This document shows positions 8,960-20,362 of a stretch of 64,000 nucleotides of DNA, one piece after another (the stretch's first letter is position 1; each line of letters opens with the position of its first letter). Location: assembly GCA_038380795.1 (NCBI GenBank), contig CM076263.1:6500709-6564708 (forward strand), given 5' to 3'. The stretch comes from Pyrocephalus nanus. Taxonomy: Eukaryota > Chordata > Aves > Passeriformes > Tyrannidae. The notes under the pieces were generated by a model. The model did no database searches. It was not told the origin of the DNA and saw nothing but the letters and a program-made list of their open reading frames with translations. The position numbers and the translations under genes are program-made.

Positions 8960-9262
8960 GTTGGCCCGGGGGCGGAGGCGGCAGGCTGGGGGGGCAGGGA
9001 AAGAAATAATAGACCCATCCTGGGAAGAGAAGAGCGAGAGGCAGGGCAGGGACTCAGCTTTCTTTGGCTTATTTATTAGTATTTTTATTTCTTTCCCCGC
9101 TTTTTTTGGGGGGTGAGAGGCAGCTCCCGGGGAGCGCCGGGCGAGCGGCGGCGCGGGCGCGGGGCCGGCGGCAGCTGTCCGCGGTGCTGAAGCGGGTGCT
9201 CCGTATTTACCTTCGGGAGCCGCTCATCATCAGCCCAGGGGTGTGCGTGTCCGTCTGTCTGT
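8960..9262. promoter_or_regulatory. CpG-rich start of intron 1
   Basis: A CpG-dense patch (densest at 9118-9225) lies 100-400 bp downstream of the exon donor. It resembles the 3' shore of a promoter CpG island extending into intron 1. It contains the RE1-like REST site at 9171-9191. Confidence 0.6.
9171..9191 (-). promoter_or_regulatory. RE1/NRSE (REST-binding) site
   Basis: On the minus strand the site reads TTCAGCACC, GC, then GGACAGCTGC. The canonical RE1 is TTCAGCACC, AC, GGACAGCGCC. Both invariant cores (CAGCACC and GGACAG) and the canonical 2-bp spacing are intact, with 18 of 21 positions matching. It sits about 340 bp downstream of the exon 1 donor in CpG-rich DNA. REST silences neuronal genes in non-neuronal cells, and CELF4 is expressed mainly in nervous tissue, so the site makes biological sense. 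Occupancy is inferred. Confidence 0.72.
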
Positions 9263-9319
9263 CCCCGGGCTTGCTGGGAACCCCTATTTTACAACTGTTC
9301 TGCACCTGGCACCGGAGCC

Positions 9320-9382
9320 TTTCCTTTTTCTTTCTTTTCTTTTCTTTTTCTTCTTCTTTTTTTTTTTTTTTTTTTTTTTTTT
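9320..9382 (+). repeat. Polypyrimidine tract ending in T26
   Basis: This is an uninterrupted C/T tract, mostly T, in the first kilobase of intron 1. It resembles a polypyrimidine tract but is followed by GGGTAAT and not by an AG acceptor, so it is not a splice site. Treated as a simple repeat. Confidence 0.75.
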
Positions 9383-9983
9383 CGGGTAATACTTATTTTT
9401 TGCTACTGTTGCAGTTATTATTAGTAGTCCTCTTCAAAGCAAGAGGTGGAGGAGAGTGAGTTGCTCTGGGAGGTTATTTCATTTTTGTTCTATTCAGCAT
9501 GGGAGCAGGGATATAAACAACAATAAAGAAGCCCATCTCAAGCGGGGCAGGGGTGTGTGCACAAAATCCCTGTATGTATGTGTGTCGGAGAAGGCAAGCC
9601 AGGAGGGACAGGTGGCAGTTTAGTTCCAGAGGGGAGAAGTCTCTGAGCAGGCTACTTTAATGTGCCCGAAGTCCATCCAGGGAACTTTTTAGGTTTTCTT
9701 TAAAGGCAGTGGAGATGTACTCCCCATGCAATGCCTCGCTCGCTCCATCCCTGCCCGCTCATTTCCCTGCTTAGCTTAGGCTCTCCGGAGGTGCATTTCA
9801 GATTAGATGGTGCTACGTTTTGGGGGTGGGGGAGGGTGTGTGTAGTGGGGGAGAGATGCTTGGATCCTCGGGTAGGAAAGTAGGACTCGCAGGGAGGAAG
9901 TTGAAGGTAATTTGCATGGTAGCCCCGCTTAGAAGCAGGAGAGACCCGGGAGTGATATGAGTCACCTTATTAACTTATATTCT

Positions 9984-10020
9984 GTATATGTGTATGTATG
10001 TATGTGTGTGTGTTTGTATA
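9984..10020 (+). repeat. TG/TATG microsatellite in intron 1
   Basis: TGTATATGTGTATGTATG and a following TG run form a compound microsatellite. In the pre-mRNA it gives UGU-rich sequence of the type CELF RRMs bind, so it could be a contact site for CELF proteins on this transcript. This is a motif-level inference only. Confidence 0.8.
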
Positions 10021-11052
10021 TTATATAGATATTTATTTAAAAAAAAAAAAGAGAAAAGAAAAAGGATCACATCTGAAGTGATTGGGGTGTGACTCCAGAT
10101 TTAGTGCAGTAGGAGAAAGCGTTTTGCACGGGGGCATGGGAAGAGTGGAAGTTGCATCTTTTACAGGACAGCTTCAGTACTAGTGTCTAGTCCAGCCTGG
10201 TGGACTCCTGGCAGTGACAGTCATGGGTAATGGCATTACTGGCTTCCCAGCTTTCCAGATGCCTTGGCAAGTTGTAAATCTTGAACTTAACGGCATGTTT
10301 AGCAGGCATCTCTTCCCCCTTCCCACTCACTCCCCTCCTCACTTCCACTCTCAGGAAATGCGGGTGAAAATATACTCTGACAGTGCAAAGTACCAGTTTT
10401 ACACAGGCTAGAGAGGCTCAGGGACCAGGCACTTAATCTAAGTTATAGGATATTTCTTCCATCCTTTCTTGCCGGTCGCTCCAAACACCACTCTCATATT
10501 TAAAATGATCAGTGTAGCTCTTTCGAACCTTGCTTTCTTTCCAGACTAGCTTCCTAGAAACCACATCAAGGTCTGATTGGCATCATCTAAACATGCCACC
10601 CATACTACAATAATTATTCATAATAATGGTAAAAATAATAGTAAGAAGTGAAGGGAAGGAAAGGTCCTAGGAGATTTTGTCTCATAGTGATAGTAGCCAC
10701 TGAGCTCATGTGTGTGTGCATGTGTTTTCAAAAAATCATCTAAGGCTTCTGTAAAATAAAAATAACAGCAGTAAAAGCTACACTGAGGAGAATCACTCAA
10801 CATACGGTAGAGGAAATCTTTGAGCTAACACCTAGATAAAGTATTTAATTTTTTTTTTTTTTTTTTTTGGTGGTGGGAGGTTGTTCTGATTTGTTGATGA
10901 GATTTTATTCTTTGGCTATACTTTATCTTAAACCTGAAATTAATCAGTCTATGTGCTAGCTTTAATTTCCGTTTCATAGATGTGAATTCTCCCTCTTTCA
11001 GTTCAGTTTTGCTTTTACTGTATGCCTGTATTCACAGAGACAAACTCAGGAA

Positions 11053-11068
11053 GGGGGAGAGAGAGGGG

Positions 11069-11102
<34 letters not shown>

Positions 11103-11104
11103 GG
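11053..11104 (+). repeat. GA microsatellite
   Basis: A GA dinucleotide run of about 50 bp with G insertions in intron 1. The frame through it reads as an Arg/Glu repeat with no gene context. Confidence 0.85.
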
Positions 11105-14100
11105 ATCATTTATCTTGCTTGGATGTGTTTAACACATATCTCTGAATTAAGCAAGATACTAACTTCATTTCCCTCATTTCATTTCTGTTCTAAAGCTGCA
11201 ACCTAGGAAAAAAGCCAGGTGGGGAATCTTGTCACCTCATCAAACCAGATTGCATGAGTTCATCTCAAAACAAACAGTCATTTTTAACCTCCGAGAAGTT
11301 TTGGACTTTGTAAAGAAAAATGATGATGGTGATTGTTATTTTGCAGGCTAGGGTTTGAGTGAAGCTTCAACAGACACTGAGTTGCCAGCATTTCAGAGAT
11401 CGGTTTTATTTAGTACATCCGAGAAGAGTTTGAACTCCTTTCTAGCGATGCTGCTGATTTATTAGCTAATCCTGGTAAAAATGTGCCTCTGGCTACCTGG
11501 AAAAAAATTACTTTCTTGCCAGTAGTGATTAATTACTATTAAGTCAAAAAGCATGATGGGGCTTTGAAGGATGAGGATTGTGTTTGGCTTTTTTTTTTAT
11601 TATTTTATTTCATTTTATTTCATTTTTAATCTTTTTTTTTCTCTTTTCCCTTCTCTAAATGCAGTCATGTGAAGCATTGTATTCACTCAGCTCTCCTTAT
11701 TTTGGCTTTGCTTTGCAGGCATAGGTGAAGAATTGCATAAAGATAGTCCAACTTGGCTCACAGGGGTAGGTTGGCAATACAAAACCCCAAGATGCTTTCC
11801 ATAAGAGATGCATAATGCTTATACATTAATTGATCCATCACTCTCAGTTTATTTCATTCCTAATTCAGGGGATGAGGCTGTGGCAGTGGTATACCCTGAA
11901 GGGTTAATAGTAGGCTGTAGTTTATTTAAGTGTACGGAGGGCAAACCTTGGGTGTGGAGGGGGAGAAAGTGAGTTTGTGCTGGGAGGAGGGAAGAGACAG
12001 AAATTAGCTTAAAGTAAAAACCCAGCAACCAGAGTAATTTCAGGTGTAAATCCACTGAAATGAGAGCAAAGGATCTGTGTTCTTGAAAATATTATTAAGA
12101 GATCCTATTGCGGTGCCCCTGTATAGCAGGAGGAAATTGAAAATTAAGAACCTGAAGACAAACTACATGACTCTGCCCCCCTCCAAGAAAAACTATCACA
12201 AAAGGAGAGTGAAGTTCTAGATTCTCTCACCAGCAGTTCTGGCTGATACCAGTACAGATAACAGGGAAGAGGCAGAGGATTATGATTCTCTTGCAGATAC
12301 GCAAAGAGAGAAAGGGTACGGGGGAAGCAGCATGTGGGGTAAGGCGAGAAAGGCTTGCCAGATCCCCGAGAAAATAAGCTTTCATGGCACGAGCATAGCT
12401 GCTGCATATTTCCCCCATCCTCGCTTCTCTCCACACGGGGCAGGAACAGGCTCCTGCTGTGGTACTTTGCTCTAGGGTTGGGAAGAGGCTGTGTGCTGAG
12501 ATCCACGGGTAGAAATCTACCGGGGCTGAGCTGACCCACCCACACACTCACACATACACGCACACACATGCACAGAGTTAACTAATCACACTTTAACAAT
12601 TTAGTAAGACATTCATTCATAACTTCCCCCATCTTATCTAGCAGTGGAGTATGCTTAAAGGCTGAGTTACTGGGAGACATAAAGGTTAGTGCTCTCAGGA
12701 CAGCCATATTATAATGCATTATCTTTGAAGTCATTTAAGGCCAATTTAAGTGGTATTTAGTATAATATTTATGAATTAATGTAATCTAAATATAGGACTG
12801 TCCCTGTAGGTTTAAACAGTCTTTTCTATTGAAGCTTGCTTGTACCCAAGGCCTGGAAAGTGTTTTAATTTAAAACACACAGGTCTCCATAATATTCTAT
12901 TTAGGAAGTCAGAAGAAATCAGCATTCCACACTTAACTGAGATTTACTCAAACACACACGGGCGAGTTCACTTAAAGAGTGGAGATAGTGTGCACTGGGA
13001 AAGCAGGAGTCTTGCAAGACTTGAGAGCAACAACATTCTTTCAGCCCTTTTCTAGGGGTGGAAAAAGCACAGACCCCCCAAACCCTCCTTGGAATCCACC
13101 ACTGCAGTCCCGTGGTTAGGACATTTTTCCTACCTGACCCGAAACTCACTCTGCAAGCATTCAAGGCAGCTAGAAAAATGCAGTATGAAGAGAATAGTTT
13201 AGGTTTTTCACTGCTTTGCCTTCTCAAAAGTATAAATAATTTTGAAATTTAAGACACCTCTGGGGTAGGGAAACAAGTCTTCCATTCATTATATCCTGTT
13301 CTGTTTGATTACAAAGATAGATGATAGAAAAATTAAAACCTTGTTAAGTCTGAGGATGTTTATGAAGGTTTTGGGCATGTCAGAAATTGAAAGGCGCAAT
13401 GAAAATGAGTGTTCAGTTAAGAAGATGTATTTTCGTGTATGTAGAAATGTATATATTTGTGTGTGTATACATACAGAAAAAGAGATGTATACACATTCAT
13501 CCGTATAGCCTTTGGGAAATGGAAATTTAGTTGAAAAGAAGCACAACGCAATACAGGTGCTGAATAAACTCCTCCATAATTGAAACATAAGACTTGCCTG
13601 GCTGAAAGCAACACATACAGCATTTAGTATGGTAGTAAACTAAACAAGTTTTAGGGAGGTAAACGCACAAATAAACTGGAATAAAGCAGAGGAGACTTTA
13701 TGCCTTAGGTCTAAAAAACAACCCCTTAAAACAATCAAAATGCAATTGGATAGCTTGATGGAAGAGAGGAAAAAAGCAACTCTCTGTACATTAAAATCTC
13801 CTGTAGAGATGAGCGTCTATGTGTTTTGATAATGTCAAACAGATAGCCCAGATTGCTTCATAAATTAGAAGGGTATATGTTAACTCTTTTTTTCAGGGGT
13901 CTGGACATGGATTCTGGTTTCTAAAAGCAGCTGCAGCCAGTTATGATGCTGTTGTTACGGTTGTGTCAGCATTTCCAATACAAACTCCAATTTTCTGGGA
14001 TCTCTTGCTTGGCTGTTAAGTTTTGCACTGAAAGCTGTTCTTCAGCTAGCCCCACCACCATATCAACTAATCATCCTTACAAGATGGATTTGTTTAAAAG

Positions 14101-17100
14101 TTACACTGATGTGGAGAAAAGAAAGAAATTAAAGTTTGTGTTTCTAGTGCTTTTGTTTCTTCTCTTACATTTCTCCAGGTTAGACTTATATTTTCTACAC
14201 TTTTACAAATTGCGACCGTTTTTGTCCCTCAATCTCTACATATACCGGTGCCTTTGGAGATTTTATGGAATAGAAAAAATAGGGACTTATTTTTTTTCTT
14301 AAAAAAAATTAATGATCAACAACAACAACATTTTATACTATTCACTTGGCCCTACCAAGGTTTTAATTAAAGAGTGAATCAGAAACTTACTAATTTCTGA
14401 AATATGACAATAGAAACAGCGAACAGTTTGGTTTAGTTTTATGTGTTTTTTTTTTTTTCCTAAACCCGGCCAGAAAAGATCGGGAATTTCAGCACTGAAG
14501 TAGAGGGAAAAATTGAGGATCCTTGTCACCTTGGATGAAAAGCATGGTTCATCTGGTCCTGTATTCCACCTCGGCTAGTGGCCAGTGTCACAGACAGGGC
14601 TTTCTTTAGCAGAGGATTCCAATTGCATAGCATAATAAAAGCCAGGCAGCTGATGGAATAGTCTTTTGAAGGAAGTTGTCAGAAATACCTGGAAATTTCG
14701 TCTGGGTAAAAAGTGAGCGAGATCGCAGAAAGTGTCTTGTGCTCAACCAAAAAGTGGACTGTACCTTTCAAGGAGGGCAGGCAGAGGACTCTCTGCTCAT
14801 GGTGGTCAAAAGCAAAGGATTGAAGGGGTTGGGTGACCCAGGAGGGTCTCCCCTAGCCCTAAGAGCTGGAAACAAGCAGCCACATTTCTCAGCAAGGCAT
14901 CAGGGTGTTTTTTATCATGCATACCCTGTGCGCGAGCACACCAGCCGCACTGACCCGACAGACCATAACGACACTAAAGGAGCTGTTACCGTCCCTCCCG
15001 TCAATCAAGTGTGAACCGAGGCGGGTTTATGCGACAGGCGGTAATGGTTCCAAGGGAGAAAAAGTGGGGGAGATGATCTAGGCTGTTGGGCCGCTTACCT
15101 GCATTTAAAGTAGAGAAAAAGCGTCAGATGCCCAAAGACTCATGTAGGTGTTGGCTATAGCCTTAAAGTAATATTCCAAAAAAGCAGGAGGCTGCAGAGC
15201 TCAACGTGACCTGTCCATCAAGTGCTGCCTGGTTTCTGCCCTGTAAGAGTTTACATGAAGTGAGATGTTAAGGGAACTAAGCTGAATCCCAACCTTAACA
15301 AATAGGCTGGTGTTTCATTAAACCCTGTATCACCTTTACTTTGGGAGTGAAGGCCCGTTACTTGCTCGCTGGGCAGAACTCAGTGAGATTTTTGCCATCA
15401 CTTCGGTGGCTTCATATTTGGAAATCCTGGTGCAGGCTTGCACTTAGTGTTTCACACTCCCTTTAAAATTCTGGATTGTGGATTTACATAGCAAACCACA
15501 ACACTTGCAGCTAATGCTACTCATTTCTGTTCTTCCTGGCTTGTCCTGTAACTTATCTTTCCTTCTGTAAGTGAAACTAAAACTAAAACAAATCTGAGGA
15601 ACTGCCAAAAGCCCGATCTCTGCCACATTTCTCACTCACTTAAATGCTCCATCAATGCTCATATGACTGTTGCTGGGGTTTGTCATGGTGGACTGACCCT
15701 TGTGTACTAAAATCTTCTGCAGAAAAGGGAAAAATTTTAACTCTGGTGAGTAAAGATTATGGTTTTCTTCCACCACCGCTCTGCTGAGTGAGCTGGGGTA
15801 TATATTGCAGGGGCCTTTCTCTCTGTCTACCTCCTTGAGATGCACTGTTGCATTTTGGGGATCGCAGGATCTACTGAGTCACTTTGTCTGTGCTGCATTG
15901 CTTGGTGTGGGCTGGAGTCAGGATGTCACCACAGAGATTGCATTTGTTTGCTTTTGTCACTGTGAGCCACAGCCTGAATGCACATACAGGTGAATGCAGC
16001 TTTTAATGTGCATTCATTATATCCAACTGACATCCCCTTGAAGGAAGAGAGGGCTTATTATTGTCGCTCCTTAAAATAAAGATGGATGAGAGCTCTAAAC
16101 CTCTCAAATAAAGTGCCTGACCATACGTAGAAGCTAAAAATAAATCATATACGGCCATCTATTCCATGTAAATGAATGGCAAGACATATAGATATAGACA
16201 TTGTGTTAAGTTTGTCAAGCTGAAGCAGCCAAAAATATTGATCAAGGCAAGGGGGAAAAATTGATAATGAACTGGACTCCAAGAAGACTTTAATTGACAG
16301 TGACTTCTGTGAACCAGCTTTGGACAGTATATATAAACTGACCACGATGTAACTTTATTGCAATGCACTCTCCTGTAATTAATTGTCACCTTTGTTAAGA
16401 CTGGCTACAGATCAAAGGTTTAAAGATACTTAACAGGTTCTTAGTAACAAACCCTTCAGATGCATTAGAAATATCCGACAGCTCAGCCAATGAGGCATGC
16501 AGATTTCGATCTACCTCACCCTTATCTGTTTATTTCTACCTCCTTTGTTGAACACAGACAGTCATTGTTTAACATTAACTATTTCATAGATGACGGTGTT
16601 GGCAACGTTGATTTCTCCAGGGTTGTGTGGCACCTGGTGACAGGGACCTTCACTGTCAGGTCTTTCAAAGTCCTTTGCCGACAAAAAGTTGCTTATGGTT
16701 TTGTAGACCACGGTGCAGTGCAGATACAGTTTATAACACAGACTGGTCTCATCCCTTTCTGCGCTTGAGGGGTGTAATTTCCTTATTTAAATCTGGAAAA
16801 CACAAAAAGAACGTAAAAATATTAAAAAAAACCCAAACAGACAAACAAAAAAAACCCAAAAAAGCATAGAGAAAAAGTTGAAAAGTGTAGCAGAGTATGA
16901 ACTTTTATGTGCGAAGTGCATACGCAGTGATACAGAAGTGTTCTTGAAACATTTGTATATCACACACACACAACCATTTATTTTATATGCATGTTAACGA
17001 AAACATGCATTTAGTACAGACAGGCTAATATAGGTCTAAAAGACAGTACAGAGATCATATTCTTATGTCGAAGTGGCAGGTGACTAACAGGGTATTCCTG

Positions 17101-19737
17101 GAATTATATGCAGAGTTTAATATGGTACGTAACCATTTGTTCATTATACTAATTTAATGATACAGTCACACTTAATTAATTCATCTCTGGTTTATTTGTA
17201 CATTGTGTCTGAGTCTCCAAAATATTTTAGAGGCAAGCAGGCTGCCTCTCCAGCGCACTGGGGCAGATAACTCTGGACATGAAGCTTCTTGAAACCGAAT
17301 AAAAACGGAGCTTTGCAGACAGAGTTGGTCTGATGAGATCTGACTGCATATTTGGCCTGTTTCTAATTCAAATGCCTGTGTATATACTACACAGAGACTG
17401 TGTATGCATGCATGTATCGAAAGGGCAGACTTGCATTTGCACATAGTTCCTCTCCTTTCCAGTCCCTAAGGGTAGATTCGCATCACATAATATGCATCAC
17501 TCACTGCAAACGTACACAAATATCTTTGTCAAATTCAGTAGCTTCTTGCAGGTAGATGTATAAAGCAGCATCAGCCTAATAATATCCCTATAAAACAGTG
17601 CTTCCTTCCTAGGATCCAGAGGGATGAAGGTTGTCAGAAGATCAAAAGATATATCACAGTGTGCTTGTAGAAATCCCCTGATTATGTTTCCTCTCTATAA
17701 TGCTCTAATTCACTATTTGATCAATTGTAAAAGGGCCAATGCTTTAGGAGGGAGAAAAAAAGTATTAGGTTACTAGATGCTTCAGGGTGAGTGAAAATCA
17801 CTCCTAAAATTATACGTAGCAATACAGTAATGAGCTTATCAATACTTCTTTAAGGAATCTGACAGCCCTATATGAGAGATTCAGTTCTGTGAGCAAAGGT
17901 CACAATATGGGTATTGCTTATTAAGGCTATTGATAGCCTAGTTGACCAATCTAACCAGAGACTGTATAATGTACCTGCTGTTAACAGGCAGGGAGGAGAA
18001 CTATGAAGAATTTACAGAATTGTCCACATGTAATATTAATAATATTGATTGATTCTAATAATATAATAAGGTAAAGATGCACTTCTTTGAAATGGTGTGT
18101 GGAGGAAGCAGGGGGAGAGGGAGATACTTTTGCTGAGCAGATTGAATTGGTTTGCACCTCTCTGAAAGCTAAACTAGAGAAAACTCAGTTTTCTTGCCTA
18201 GGCTCTGTTTCTTGTCCATTATTTCACCTGACCCAGACAGAAACGTAATTTCTCTTTCTCTGGGATTTTATCTTTGCCTGGCAGGTGCACAGAAGGGACC
18301 TGAGAAACTTCGTGCATCCAGGAGCAGTTTTGTCAACAAGTTCAGCCCCCATCAAAACAGTATTAGTCCTAGAGAGCTCCTTTTCAACAGTGAATTGCAA
18401 TAAAGTGTTTGATTTTACTTTTTTTTTTTCCACATCTTTGTCAGCATTTAAGGAGTGGGGGGAGAAACAGGATGGAAGTAATATATGATATGTGTACTAT
18501 GATATGTGAAATGTATAATTGCCAAGAAAGGACTTCACAGAGCAGCTACACACCTGCCCAAAAGCCTGCTGCAGTCTTCAGAAAAACTCTACCTTGCCTG
18601 CAGCAGTGTTTGGATTGGGCCTGAAGTTACGGGCAGTTCTGCAAGATGCCGCTGGTTGAAGCAGGAGCGGCCAATAATACGTGATGCCTTAAGGCTGTTG
18701 CTCACCTAAAACCAGATACACAGACCTGACTACTTCTGAATTTCCTAACTACTCCCTCTTCAACAATAGGCTGCCTTATCTAGGTAAGCTAGTTCACTCC
18801 TGCTCTACCATTCAGCTTCAACTGCCTCGTTCCAGTAATGGAACGTATGGTAGTTTCAAGAAGGTTTACATTTCATTACGCCTCTTTTTTTTTTTCAGTT
18901 TACAGGGCAAGTGTTTTTCTTTTGTGAGCATTTAATTGCTTTTAAACACAATTTATTTGATAGTATTCCATCTTCAATAATACATGGATGAGGATGCAAT
19001 TTTTCACCCTCTTTTATATTGTTATTCAATTATGTTATTCTGTGGGATTTGTTCTGGTTTGTGCATTCGGACGGAGCCTGGCCGTTTTTTTACTTTGCTC
19101 TTCTTCTTCCTATCTTTTTTTTATTTATATAGTTTTATTTTTTTTTCCTTTAGAAAAAGAATCTCATTCAAGATACTGGCAGTAAATGAGAAAAGTAGGA
19201 GTGGAAGTGAGGAATGGGCAAGACAACCAACAAACATGCTTTGGCAAAGTCTTTAAAAGCATACCATTGCTTCATGTTTATTTGCTAGAGGAGATACACT
19301 CATTTTTGATACCAAAAAAACCAGTATCTTAGAAATTATTTAGCTTCAAGTTTAGTCACTGACAGAGAAGGGGGGGAAAAAAAGTGAGGCAACCCACAGA
19401 AACACTGGCAGAAAAAGATCTTGCAGAAGATAAGGGTGCTAGAGTGGTGCTAGTTTTTACATCTTACTATGGATTAGGGAAAGCTAATGACAAATTAAAC
19501 AAACAAATAAATAAACAAGAAACACAAGCAGTACCATTCCTTGTGAATTATTTGCAATGGTTAATACACCTCAGAGCTGCTCCTTTTAAATTGCTGCCTG
19601 TGCCTGCAGCTTCATTCAAAGGAAGGGCATTATCTGGTGGGTGAGGGCGGGCGGTGAGGACGCCTCGGTTCTAATCACAGCGTGGATAATTACTCACCAA
19701 CACTCTCTGATGGAGTCACTTAAGCTCGGTGCCTTCA

Positions 19738-19803
19738 GGCCTGATCTGAAACCTGTTGAATCAATGGAAAGATTCTCATTGGCTCCAGTGAGCTATTGAT
19801 CTT
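19738..19803. repeat. Degraded palindromic repeat remnant
   Basis: It begins AGGCCTGATCTGAAACC, then GAATCAATGGAAAGATTCTC, a TTGGCTCCAGTGAGC block and a degraded inverted end (TTGATCTTTC). The order matches the same palindromic repeat pattern as 4367-4435. The family is not confirmed. Confidence 0.45.
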
Positions 19804-19840
19804 TCATTTCCCCAACTGCAATATTAGTCCAGTCAGAGTT

Positions 19841-19893
19841 TATTTTTTTATTTATTTTTTTTTCTTTCTTTCTTTTTTTTTTTTTTTTTTTTT
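19841..19893 (+). repeat. T-rich simple repeat
   Basis: A T-rich tract with (TTTC)n character ending in a T21 run and then AGGTGGG. It resembles a pyrimidine tract plus AG, but no coding frame or family match follows, so I do not call an exon. Confidence 0.75.
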
Positions 19894-20313
19894 AGGTGGG
19901 AGAAGTTATCGGCATAAATTTGACATTTACTTTTTTCTGCGTAAAGGCTTTAGTGTATCTCTGATGGTAAATGCTTTACATCAGTGCCCCTTTCAGTGTA
20001 GACCCAGAAAATATGCTTTCAAAAAACATTCAGTGTGGACAAGGAAAATTAGCTTTGCTCATTTCACCTGTAAATACTTATTTGTCCCAGCTTTGCTAAG
20101 AAAGGGTCAATGGCAATTTTGCCAGTTTTCTTTTTGTAAGTAGAATTCAGCCTCTGTCTACAGGAATATCATCATTCACTGATTCAGGATCTTGATTTGT
20201 ATTTTTTTTTCCCTTCTTTTAGTGAATCACATACATACTCTTCATTGTTATGGCAACTGAGGGAGCTTCAAAGCAAGGATTTGATGAAGGGCTGCATCCC
20301 ACCTTTCTTCTTT

Positions 20314-20362
20314 AGGGCCTGATCCAAACCTATTGTTTGCAGCACGATTTGGATCAAGCTGA
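20314..20362. repeat. Small inverted-repeat element
   Basis: A perfect 9-bp inverted pair, TGATCCAAA (20320-20328) and TTTGGATCA (20348-20356), encloses 19 bp and begins with GGGCC. It fits a shortened relative of the GGCCTGATCC palindromic repeats elsewhere in the window. Confidence 0.45.

Larger units (their letters stand above)
9383..19735 (+). other. Intron 1 block: simple repeats, no gene recognised
   Basis: Contents visible: TATG/TG repeat (9984-10020), T run (10849-10868), GA repeat (11053-11104), CA repeat near 12540-12570 and several shorter A/T runs. Open frames are at most 141 codons, overlap on opposite strands and show no domain. I see no tRNA, snoRNA or intact transposon. Confidence 0.65.

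Noticed and set aside
8836..9116. Continuation of the CELF4 frame past 8835
   Set aside because: The translation leaves the CELF family exactly at the GTGAGT donor and becomes low-complexity. It is intron read-through.
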